A stretch of 5,225 nt of DNA from Pseudomonas sp. PGPPP3 (GTDB lineage: Bacteria > Pseudomonadota > Gammaproteobacteria > Pseudomonadales > Pseudomonadaceae): positions 1 through 5,225 of the forward strand of contig NKIE01000240.1 of the NCBI GenBank assembly GCA_002256055.1, in the 5' to 3' direction. The translations under genes were made by a program, and so were the position numbers. Shown in pieces: positions 1-4,822 of this stretch; the stretch's first letter is position 1; the number at the start of each line of letters is the position of its first letter. The notes below the pieces were generated by a model, which saw nothing but the letters and a program-made list of their open reading frames with translations, ran no database searches and was not told the DNA's origin.

Positions 1-65
1 GGTGAGGCTTCCGGTTTGATCGAAACGGAGCAGTTTTAAGCTCCGCAATGATCGTTCAGGAGTCG

Positions 66-89
66 AAAAAGCCTGTTTTGGCTGTTTTT
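66..89 (-). terminator. Intrinsic terminator of the AraC-type regulator gene, possibly bidirectional
   Basis: On the minus strand the stem AGCC/GGCT encloses a six-base A-rich loop and is followed at once by five T residues. An A run precedes it, so the A and T tracts can extend the stem around one unpaired base. It overlaps the TAA stop codon of the regulator gene (88-90). Read on the plus strand the structure is similar and ends in GTTTTT, so it could stop transcription from either side. The stem is short but the position is right. A second inverted repeat, CGGAGC/GCTCCG at 26-31 and 40-45, lies further downstream with only a short T run and may be a backup. Confidence 0.6.
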
Positions 90-1122
90 ACGCCGTTGTG
101 CCGCGTTGCAGGTGCAGCTTGCGGTATTGGCCGGGCGTCATGCCTTCGATCTCGCGAAAGGCTTCGTAGAAGTTCGACTGCGAGCTGAAACCAACACTCA
201 GGCCGACCGACAGCACCGAGGCCGAGGGTTCGGCGCAGAGCATGTGCCTGGCCGCCGCGCTGCGTTGTTCGCGCAGGTAGCGGGAGAAGCCCTTGCCCAG
301 TTGTGCGTTGATCAGCTCCGACAGTTGATGGCTGCTCAGCTCCAGGCGTTGTGCGAGGTTGGCCAGGCTAAGCTCTTGGTCGGCATACAGGTGCTCGGTC
401 TGCATCAACGAGGCCAGGCGGGCCAGAGCGGCGTTGCAATCGACATTGCCGAGGGTCGAGTTGCTGTAGCTGGTTTGGATGAGTTGCGCGCTTTCACTGA
501 TTTGCGTGACCAGTTGTGGACGCAGGCCGAGGGTAATCTGCACCAGCAGGAAGGCCAGGCCAATGGCACTCGCGTAGAGGCTGAAGAAGCGCTTCTCTGT
601 CAGCACATGTTGGAACAGACCGAGGGTTGCCACGCCGATGGCAATCAGGAAGACCAGGCCCAGCAGGATGATTTCCTGGTGGTACTGACTGCGTTCGCTG
701 CGCAGCCGATAAATTCGCCGGGCCAGCCACAGCAGGTACAGGGCGCCGACCACAAAGGCCAGGGGCAGGGCCACGGTGGCGGGCAGGAAGGGGGCGATCA
801 GTGTCGGGGTTAGATGGCAGAACAGAAACACGGGCTTGGGCTGGTCGGCGGCAGGTGTCAGCAAGGGTTCGCTGAAAATGAAAAATGCCGGCGCAACACT
901 GAACAGCAGGATGCGATAAGCCATGCCATCGACCCAGGGCAGGTTCAGATGCAGCCAGGCAAAGTGTGCTAATTGCAGGCCGCTTAGGGCCGCGAGCAGC
1001 AGTAGGCCCATTACCCTGGCGGTGGGGTGGCCGGCATAGTTGGTGGTGCGAAAGTGGCTCAGTGCCAGCGCCAGGGCGCTGAACAGGGAAAAGCCGATCA
1101 GCAGCAACGCGAGTGAAGTCAT
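88..1122 (-). CDS. Membrane-anchored AraC-family transcriptional regulator
   Basis: Predicted 344-residue regulator with a membrane N-terminal half and a C-terminal AraC/XylS DNA-binding domain. By eye there are about seven hydrophobic segments (near residues 2-22, 36-57, 67-86, 98-116, 117-137, 149-171 and 181-200), with a basic cluster at 134-144. A linker then leads to two helix-turn-helix units: the first about 252-279 (LANLAQRLELSSHQLSELIN) and the second about 302-334, ending in the family signature GMTPGQYR. Most AraC proteins carry a soluble sugar-binding domain instead; this layout belongs to the less studied membrane-anchored subgroup. It would act from the inner membrane, and the ligand cannot be read from the sequence. 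The ATG is supported by AGGA about 7 nt upstream. Its target genes are unknown; it may control itself or neighbouring genes. The AraC assignment is firm; the exact number of membrane segments is less certain. Confidence 0.93.
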   Translation of the reverse strand: MTSLALLLIGFSLFSALALALSHFRTTNYAGHPTARVMGLLLLAALSGLQLAHFAWLHLNLPWVDGMAYRILLFSVAPAFFIFSEPLLTPAADQPKPVFLFCHLTPTLIAPFLPATVALPLAFVVGALYLLWLARRIYRLRSERSQYHQEIILLGLVFLIAIGVATLGLFQHVLTEKRFFSLYASAIGLAFLLVQITLGLRPQLVTQISESAQLIQTSYSNSTLGNVDCNAALARLASLMQTEHLYADQELSLANLAQRLELSSHQLSELINAQLGKGFSRYLREQRSAAARHMLCAEPSASVLSVGLSVGFSSQSNFYEAFREIEGMTPGQYRKLHLQRGTTA

Positions 1123-1158
1123 AAGCGAATCCTGAGGCTAAGCGGTCGTCCTTGGCGC

Positions 1159-1181
1159 TGGCCGGGGCTGGATGCCGGCCA
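1159..1181. repeat. 7-bp inverted repeat upstream of the AraC-type regulator
   Basis: TGGCCGG (1159-1165) and CCGGCCA (1175-1181) are perfect inverted arms around a 9-nt spacer, 37 nt upstream of the regulator ATG. It could be an operator half-site pair or a leader hairpin. It is short and GC-rich, so chance is a fair explanation. I found no clear sigma-70 promoter in the 210-bp gap: a TTGACC at 1222-1227 (minus strand) has no acceptable -10 partner. Confidence 0.3.
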
Positions 1182-1282
1182 ACGGGGATGCGGCGCAAAC
1201 CTTGCCAGCAAAAGCCGTAAGGGTCAAAAGCCTCGATGCCCGCGTTGCAGATCGCATCTGAGCCACGCCCTTAGTGCCTCAA

Positions 1283-1313
1283 GTGAGCCGCATTGCGCGG
1301 CAACGCGGCTCAC
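1283..1313 (-). repeat. Strong hairpin downstream of the META lipoprotein gene
   Basis: The arms GTGAGCCGC (1283-1291) and GCGGCTCAC (1305-1313) are perfectly complementary. Inside them, after one A/C mismatch, TTGC and GCAA pair around a three-base loop, giving about 13 paired positions in 31 nt. It begins 19 nt beyond the TAA of the lipoprotein gene. No T run follows on either strand, so it is not a standard intrinsic terminator. It may block 3' exonucleases or act as a factor-assisted transcription end. It is the main recognisable element in the gap between the lipoprotein and regulator genes. Confidence 0.6.
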
Positions 1314-1332
1314 GATGAAGCGGCAACAGCTG

Positions 1333-1764
1333 TTAGCGCACCCAGTCCTGCAACTTGAACTGCAGTTCGTGTTGCTGGCCCTTCAGCAGCAATTGCTGCT
1401 CGCTCAGGGTTGCTTCGCTCCAGTCGCTCAGGGTGCTGGTCATGGCGCGTTCCCAGTCCTGTTGCGGCGCTGGGCAGAACATCATGGTTGAGGCCATCTG
1501 TTTGATGCGCAGCTGCGAGCCTTGCAGTTCGACTTGGCCGAAGTAGCGATTGCAGCCGGCGCTGCCGTTGGCGCGCAGGTGCTCGCCAATTTCCAGGTCC
1601 GGGGCTCTGCCTTTTTCTGCCAGCAGCGGCAGACCGTCGATCTTCTCCAGCACCCAGTGATGATGCTGCAGGCTTTGCGCGCTCAATGGCGTACTCGGCG
1701 GTGTGCTGGCGCAGGCGCCGAGGAGGGTGGTCAGGGCGATGACGCTGAGGATGCGAGTGCTCAT
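1333..1764 (-). CDS. META-domain (HslJ-like) lipoprotein
   Basis: Predicted 143-residue exported lipoprotein. Residues 1-17 form a lipoprotein signal peptide ending in the lipobox LGAC, with lipidated Cys18. The next residues are Ala-Ser-Thr, with no Asp at +2, so outer-membrane sorting is the default expectation. Residues about 33-140 match the META/HslJ fold: W37 in the first strand, the hallmark NGSAGCNRYFGQ at 66-77, and the second motif TMMFCP at 93-98. Cys71 and Cys97 could pair in the periplasm. E. coli HslJ (about 140 residues) has been linked to novobiocin resistance, but the biochemical role of the family is unresolved. The ATG has AGGTGA just upstream. The preceding 73-residue ORF ends 35 nt away, so the two may be co-transcribed. 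The family call is strong; the function is unknown. Confidence 0.9.
   Translation of the reverse strand: MSTRILSVIALTTLLGACASTPPSTPLSAQSLQHHHWVLEKIDGLPLLAEKGRAPDLEIGEHLRANGSAGCNRYFGQVELQGSQLRIKQMASTMMFCPAPQQDWERAMTSTLSDWSEATLSEQQLLLKGQQHELQFKLQDWVR
1347..1400. repeat. Two adjacent palindromes in the 3' end of the META lipoprotein gene
   Basis: AGCAGCAATTGCTGCT (1385-1400) is a perfect 16-bp palindrome. GAACTGCAGTTC (1357-1368) is a perfect 12-bp palindrome lying at the centre of a longer imperfect one. GCAAC (1350-1354) pairs with GTTGC (1371-1375), and CC/GG pair further out at 1347-1348 and 1377-1378. Both lie inside codons of the last 25 residues. They may fold in the mRNA or be a by-product of Gln/Leu codons (CAGCAA next to TTGCTG). 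Confidence 0.5.
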
Positions 1765-1799
1765 TGGCTCACCTGAGGCAGTGGACGAATGTTAGATGT

Positions 1800-2021
1800 T
1801 CAGCGCTTGCCCATGGAGCGGCGGGTGCCATTGGGGGCGCGGCCGGGGGTTTTATCGTGGTTGGACTTATGCCCCTTGGGGTGGTGGGGCTGGCCGTCGT
1901 TCTTGTTCGGCGCAAAGGCTGCGGGCGAGAACGGGAAGCTAAAGGCCGGCACTTTGGCGGTGACGGTCTGCTCGTTGGCGTTGTCGATAGCGTCGTTGGA
2001 GGGGGGAGGGGTCGTGGGCAT
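1800..2021 (-). CDS. Small basic, disordered protein of unknown function (73 aa)
   Basis: Predicted 73-residue protein with no signal peptide or membrane segment. The N-terminal part (1-25) is acidic to neutral and rich in Pro, Thr and Asn. Residues 26-37 form a short Phe/Ala/Pro patch (FSFPFSPAAFAP). The C-terminal half (38-73) is rich in Lys, His, Asn, Gly and Arg and ends in GTRRSMGKR. The whole looks intrinsically disordered. I recall similar small proteins with this kind of basic tail in Pseudomonas genomes, but no function. The basic tail could bind nucleic acid or another protein; that is inference. The ATG has AGGCGGA upstream. Plus-strand ORFs over the same bases are Gly/Ala/Val-rich and look like shadows. 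It precedes the lipoprotein gene by 35 nt and may share its transcript. Confidence 0.62.
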   Translation of the reverse strand: MPTTPPPSNDAIDNANEQTVTAKVPAFSFPFSPAAFAPNKNDGQPHHPKGHKSNHDKTPGRAPNGTRRSMGKR

Positions 2022-2057
2022 GGGAAATCCGCCTGAGGCCTGATCGAGTAAGTGGTG

Positions 2058-2074
2058 GCGCTGCTGGGCAGCGC
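2058..2074. repeat. Perfect hairpin in the leader of the 73-residue gene
   Basis: GCGCTGC (2058-2064) and GCAGCGC (2068-2074) form a perfect 7-bp stem with a 3-nt loop. It lies 36 nt upstream of the ATG at 2021 and just downstream of the candidate -10 box at 2085-2090. No T run follows, so it is a leader hairpin rather than a terminator. Confidence 0.45.
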
Positions 2075-2084
2075 ATAGCCGCGC

Positions 2085-2130
2085 AGTATACCTGTCTCAG
2101 CGATCAGAGCTTGAGGCTCATGAGCTTGAG
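2085..2130 (-). promoter_or_regulatory. Candidate promoter and repeat cluster before the 73-residue gene
   Basis: On the minus strand TATACT (2090 to 2085) matches the sigma-70 -10 consensus at five of six positions and lies 63 nt before the ATG at 2021. No good -35 box sits at the right distance. Instead, the expected -35 region falls in a repeat cluster: GAGCTTGAG occurs twice as a direct repeat (2107-2115 and 2122-2130), and the perfect palindrome GCTCATGAGC lies between and partly over them (2116-2125). A weak -35 with repeats over it would suit an activator-dependent promoter. This is inference from position only. Confidence 0.35.
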
Positions 2131-2148
2131 CAAATTGTCTGGCGCGTT

Positions 2149-2373
2149 TCAGTGCCGCGGATGGCGCTGGCGCAGCGGTGTCAGCAGCTCGGATAAACCG
2201 TTGTGGTCGATCTCCTGCATCAGCTGCAACAGGCGCCCGGTTTCATTGTTGGGGAAGCCTTCGCGGGCAAACCAGTTGAGGTACGGGCCAGGCAGGTCGG
2301 CGAACAACCGACCCTTGTACTTGCCGTAGGGCATGGGCCGGGTTACCAGCAGAAGCAGGTCTTCGGGTTGCAT
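2149..2373 (-). CDS. QSregVF_b / DUF3820-family small protein
   Basis: Predicted 74-residue soluble protein filling a whole DUF3820 (QSregVF_b) domain. The characteristic motif runs from 14 to 41: MPYGKYKGRLFADLPGPYL, then NWFAREGFP. It is followed by a helical segment (45-70) with EIDHNGL. There is no signal peptide or membrane segment. The Pfam name, putative quorum-sensing-regulated virulence factor, is historical and I do not infer virulence from it; the molecular role is unknown. The ATG lies 9 nt after the stop codon of the upstream transpeptidase gene. No good Shine-Dalgarno sequence is visible, so translation may be coupled to that gene. No terminator with a T run is seen after its TGA. 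Confidence 0.88.
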   Translation of the reverse strand: MQPEDLLLLVTRPMPYGKYKGRLFADLPGPYLNWFAREGFPNNETGRLLQLMQEIDHNGLSELLTPLRQRHPRH

Positions 2374-2382
2374 GGGCTGCGC

Positions 2383-3096
2383 TTAGCCGCCATTGGCGGC
2401 AAGGATGCGAGCCACCTGACGGGGCTGGCAGTTGAGATAGGGGGAGGCTTTGACCAAGCTGCGGTCAGGGTACCAGGAGTACATGAACTGGCCGCCCTTG
2501 AGCTTGTCGATCACCCGGCGGGCAATCTCCGGACGTACTGCCGGGCAGCCCTGGCTGCGGCCGATGCGACCCTGACGCTTGCTCCACAGTGGGTTCACAT
2601 AGTCGGCCGCGTGGATGACGATGGCGCGCTCGCGGGCGCGGTCATTGACCCCTGGCTCCAGGCCGTCCATGCGCAGTGAGTAGCCGTGCTTGCCCTGATA
2701 GCTTTCCTGGGTGCGGAACAGGCCAAGGCTGGATTGATAGCTGCCGACGCGATTGGAAAAGCGGGTGGCGAAGTTCTCTCCGGACTTCTGCCCGTGAGCC
2801 ACCAGGTCTTGCAGCACCAAGGCCTGTTTGTGCAGATCGAATATCCACAGGCGGCGAGCCGTTGAGGGCTGCGAGTAGTCGATCACGGCCAGGCGTTCAG
2901 CCTGCTCGGCGCCGCTGTTGAGGGCGCACTGCATGGCCGCCAGGGCGTTCTGCAGGGCCACGGGGTTGAGTCCGGGGGCGGCTCGGGACAGATTTTTGAA
3001 TAGCGGTTGTGGTACGGAGGTGGCCGCCATCAGCGGGGTGGAAAAAGCCCAAAGCCCAGCTACAGCCAGGCATAGCTGGCGAAATCGAGTGAACAT
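2383..3096 (-). CDS. Exported L,D-transpeptidase catalytic-domain protein (YkuD_2 type)
   Basis: Predicted 237-residue periplasmic enzyme of the murein L,D-transpeptidase family. Residues 1-24 are a signal peptide (basic start, hydrophobic core, likely cut after PLMA). The rest is a single YkuD_2 domain with conserved blocks AVIDYSQPSTARRLWIFDL (70-88), a Gly/Ser segment ending SSLGLFRT (121-128), and IVIHAADYV with probable catalytic His162. The block GRSQGCPAV carries probable nucleophile Cys184. L,D-transpeptidases use this cysteine to attack tetrapeptide stems and form 3-3 cross-links or attach other groups; the exact reaction here is unknown. A GTG at 3171 would add 25 polar residues before the signal peptide, so the ATG at 3096 is preferred, although its GGGGA is weak and about 10 nt away. 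It is divergent from the larger transpeptidase and probably co-transcribed with the DUF3820 gene. Confidence 0.9.
   Translation of the reverse strand: MFTRFRQLCLAVAGLWAFSTPLMAATSVPQPLFKNLSRAAPGLNPVALQNALAAMQCALNSGAEQAERLAVIDYSQPSTARRLWIFDLHKQALVLQDLVAHGQKSGENFATRFSNRVGSYQSSLGLFRTQESYQGKHGYSLRMDGLEPGVNDRARERAIVIHAADYVNPLWSKRQGRIGRSQGCPAVRPEIARRVIDKLKGGQFMYSWYPDRSLVKASPYLNCQPRQVARILAANGG
2386..2400 (-). repeat. Perfect hairpin at the junction of the YkuD_2 and DUF3820 genes
   Basis: GCCGCC (2386-2391) and GGCGGC (2395-2400) form a perfect 6-bp stem with a 3-nt loop. It covers the last five sense codons of the transpeptidase gene, directly before its TAA, and ends 13 nt upstream of the DUF3820 ATG. 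A ribosome finishing the first gene would melt it, which fits coupling. It may also be chance in Ala/Gly codons. Confidence 0.4.
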
Positions 3097-3133
3097 AGGT
3101 GGAGAGTCCCCATTATCGTTGTTGGCTCCCGAC

Positions 3134-3180
3134 TTCCTGTCGTTGCCGCGGCTGGCCTGTTTATACTTCACTGTGATTTA
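3134..3180. promoter_or_regulatory. Candidate overlapping divergent promoters between the two transpeptidase genes
   Basis: The 130-bp gap between the two start codons contains one AT-rich patch. On the plus strand TATACT (3162-3167) is a good -10 candidate for the large transpeptidase. On the minus strand TATAAA (3165 to 3160), over the same bases, is a candidate for the YkuD_2 gene. Neither has a convincing -35 box at 16-18 bp, so both are weak calls. Overlapping -10 elements would make the two promoters mutually exclusive. Confidence 0.3.
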
Positions 3181-3197
3181 ACGGCGCCGCCGCGGCA

Positions 3198-3216
3198 GGC
3201 CGTGAATGTAACGGCC
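3198..3216 (+). promoter_or_regulatory. Leader hairpin just before the large transpeptidase gene
   Basis: GGCCGT (3198-3203) and ACGGCC (3211-3216) form a perfect 6-bp stem with a 7-nt loop. It ends only 2 nt before the first purine-rich Shine-Dalgarno candidate (GGA at 3219-3221) and 7 nt before the second (GGAG at 3224-3227). It could limit ribosome access or be neutral. Confidence 0.35.
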
Positions 3217-3226
3217 ATGGATTGGA

Positions 3227-4816
3227 GTGCTGCAGTTGTTCAAAAAATATGCATGTTACCTGAGCCTTAGCGCGCTGATGGCGCCATTGGTCGCGGCCGT
3301 GGAAGTGCCCTTGGCTCCTACGTCGCCCTTGCAGCTCAGCATCGAGCAGTTGCCTGTGGCGTGTCCAGGCGCGCCGGCGAGCCTGGATGATGCCGCACGT
3401 GAGCAACTAAAAGCATTCTACGGCCAGCGCCAATACGCGCCTGTGTGGGCGGTCACAGGTCAGCTAGAGACCCTGCTTGGGCAGTTGGAGGGCTTGGCGG
3501 ACGATGGTCTCAATCCGGCCAGCTATAAACTCGACAGCCTGCGAAGCTGGAGCCAGCAACCGGCCAGTGATTGTCACGAGATAGTCACCAGTCATATCTA
3601 TCTGCAGGCATTGCAGCACCTGTTGCAGGGTCGCTTGCCGCAGCAGCAAATTGAACCACGTTGGCAGCCGGCCGATAGCCCTGCCTTGTCTGCGGACCGG
3701 GTGTTGGCTTTGGCGATTTTGGGTGTCGGGGATCTGCCGGCGGCCTTCCAGCAGGCGCGTCCGGCTCTGAGCCAATACCAGCAGTTGCGCACGGTTTATG
3801 CCCAGCGTCGGCAACAGCCCTTGGCCGATTGGCAGGTCCTGGCCAGTGGCCCTCTGCTGCGTCCGGACATGCACGATCTGCGCGTGCCAGCACTGGCGCA
3901 GCGGCTGATCAGCGAAGGCTATCTGTCTGCCCAGGCGCCTTTGGAGGATGATCTCTATGGGATGGATCTGGTGGGCGCGGTGAAAGCGTTCCAGCAGCAG
4001 CATGCTTTGCAGTCTGACGGTGTGGTGGGGGCGGCTACGCTGGAGGCCTTGAATGTCAGCCCGGCCCAGCGCCTGGCCCAGTTGCGCCTTAATCTCGAGC
4101 GTTGGCGCTGGCTGGCGGCTGACCTGCAGGCTAATGGCGTGCTGGTCAATGTGGCGGCCGGGCAACTGGCCTACTACCAGGACTTCGTCCCCGTTTGGCA
4201 AACCCGTACCCAGGTGGGGCGAGCGGCGCGACCGACGCCATTGCTAAAGTCGCACATTACGCGCCTGACCCTGAATCCTACCTGGACGGTGCCGCCGACC
4301 ATTCTGCGTGAAGACAAACTGCCGGAGATTCGCCGCGACCTGGCCTTTCTCGATAAGCACAATCTGCGCGTGCTGGACCGCGAAGGGCGTGTGCTGGACG
4401 CCAATGCCATCGACTGGAACAACCCCGGCAGCATTCAGTTGCGTCAGGATGCCGGTGCGCACAACCCCTTGGGGCAGGTGGCGATTCGTTTCCCCAATCC
4501 GTTTTCCGTGTACCTGCACGACACCCCCAGCCAGCAATTGTTTGCCAAGGGGCCGCGGGCGTTCAGCTCTGGCTGCGTGCGGGTCGAGGCGGTGATGCAG
4601 TTGGTCGACCTGCTGCTCACGCCCGCTGAGCGCGAGCGTGCGAACACCCTACTTGCTAGCGGTAGTACCCACGAGTTTCGCCTGAGCACGCCGCTACCCA
4701 TCATCCTCGCGTACTGGACGGCGGAAGTGGATGGCGCCGGTCAACCCCTGTATGCCCCGGACATCTATGCCCGCGATCAGGCTCTGCTGGCGGCGCTGGA
4801 TCGCGCTCAGCTGTAA
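3227..4816 (+). CDS. L,D-transpeptidase, YcbB/LdtD type
   Basis: Predicted 529-residue periplasmic enzyme that would form 3-3 cross-links between peptidoglycan stem peptides. Domains in order: signal peptide (about 1-24), N-terminal scaffold region (about 40-225), PG_binding_1 (about 236-278, with AVKAFQQQHALQSDGVVGA at 251-269) and YkuD catalytic domain (about 304-490). The catalytic domain has LTLNPTWTVPPTI (347-359), YLHDT with probable catalytic His431, and RAFSSGCVRVE with probable nucleophile Cys450. The C-terminal tail (YWTAEVDGAGQPLYAPDIYA) is typical of the YcbB group. Length and domain order fit that group. Start: an in-frame TAA at 3209 rules out anything further upstream, leaving GTG at 3227 (GGA 5 nt before). 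TTG at 3236, 8 nt after GGAG, is a real alternative and would give a protein beginning MFKKYAC. The gene ends 6 bp from the convergent neighbour with no visible terminator. Confidence 0.95.
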   Translation: MLQLFKKYACYLSLSALMAPLVAAVEVPLAPTSPLQLSIEQLPVACPGAPASLDDAAREQLKAFYGQRQYAPVWAVTGQLETLLGQLEGLADDGLNPASYKLDSLRSWSQQPASDCHEIVTSHIYLQALQHLLQGRLPQQQIEPRWQPADSPALSADRVLALAILGVGDLPAAFQQARPALSQYQQLRTVYAQRRQQPLADWQVLASGPLLRPDMHDLRVPALAQRLISEGYLSAQAPLEDDLYGMDLVGAVKAFQQQHALQSDGVVGAATLEALNVSPAQRLAQLRLNLERWRWLAADLQANGVLVNVAAGQLAYYQDFVPVWQTRTQVGRAARPTPLLKSHITRLTLNPTWTVPPTILREDKLPEIRRDLAFLDKHNLRVLDREGRVLDANAIDWNNPGSIQLRQDAGAHNPLGQVAIRFPNPFSVYLHDTPSQQLFAKGPRAFSSGCVRVEAVMQLVDLLLTPAERERANTLLASGSTHEFRLSTPLPIILAYWTAEVDGAGQPLYAPDIYARDQALLAALDRAQL

Positions 4817-4822
4817 GCGGGC

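Noticed and set aside
106..813. 235-residue plus-strand ORF opposite the AraC-type regulator
   Set aside because: Gln/Gly/Ala-rich composition with no recognisable domain; it mirrors the third-position GC bias of the real gene.
494..1198. 234-residue minus-strand ORF in another frame over the regulator
   Set aside because: Pro/Arg-rich product with no domain, overlapping a well-supported AraC gene on the same strand.
1764..2043. Plus-strand ORFs of 84-90 residues opposite the 73-residue gene
   Set aside because: Gly/Val/Ala-rich, no good ribosome-binding site, and the minus-strand frame has a more natural composition and position.
3094..3171. GTG start at 3171 for the YkuD_2 transpeptidase
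   Set aside because: It would place 25 polar residues ahead of a clear signal peptide that begins at the ATG at 3096.
3464..4201. 245-residue minus-strand ORF opposite the large transpeptidase
   Set aside because: Gln/Arg/Leu-rich antisense shadow; the plus-strand frame has clear PG_binding_1 and YkuD motifs.
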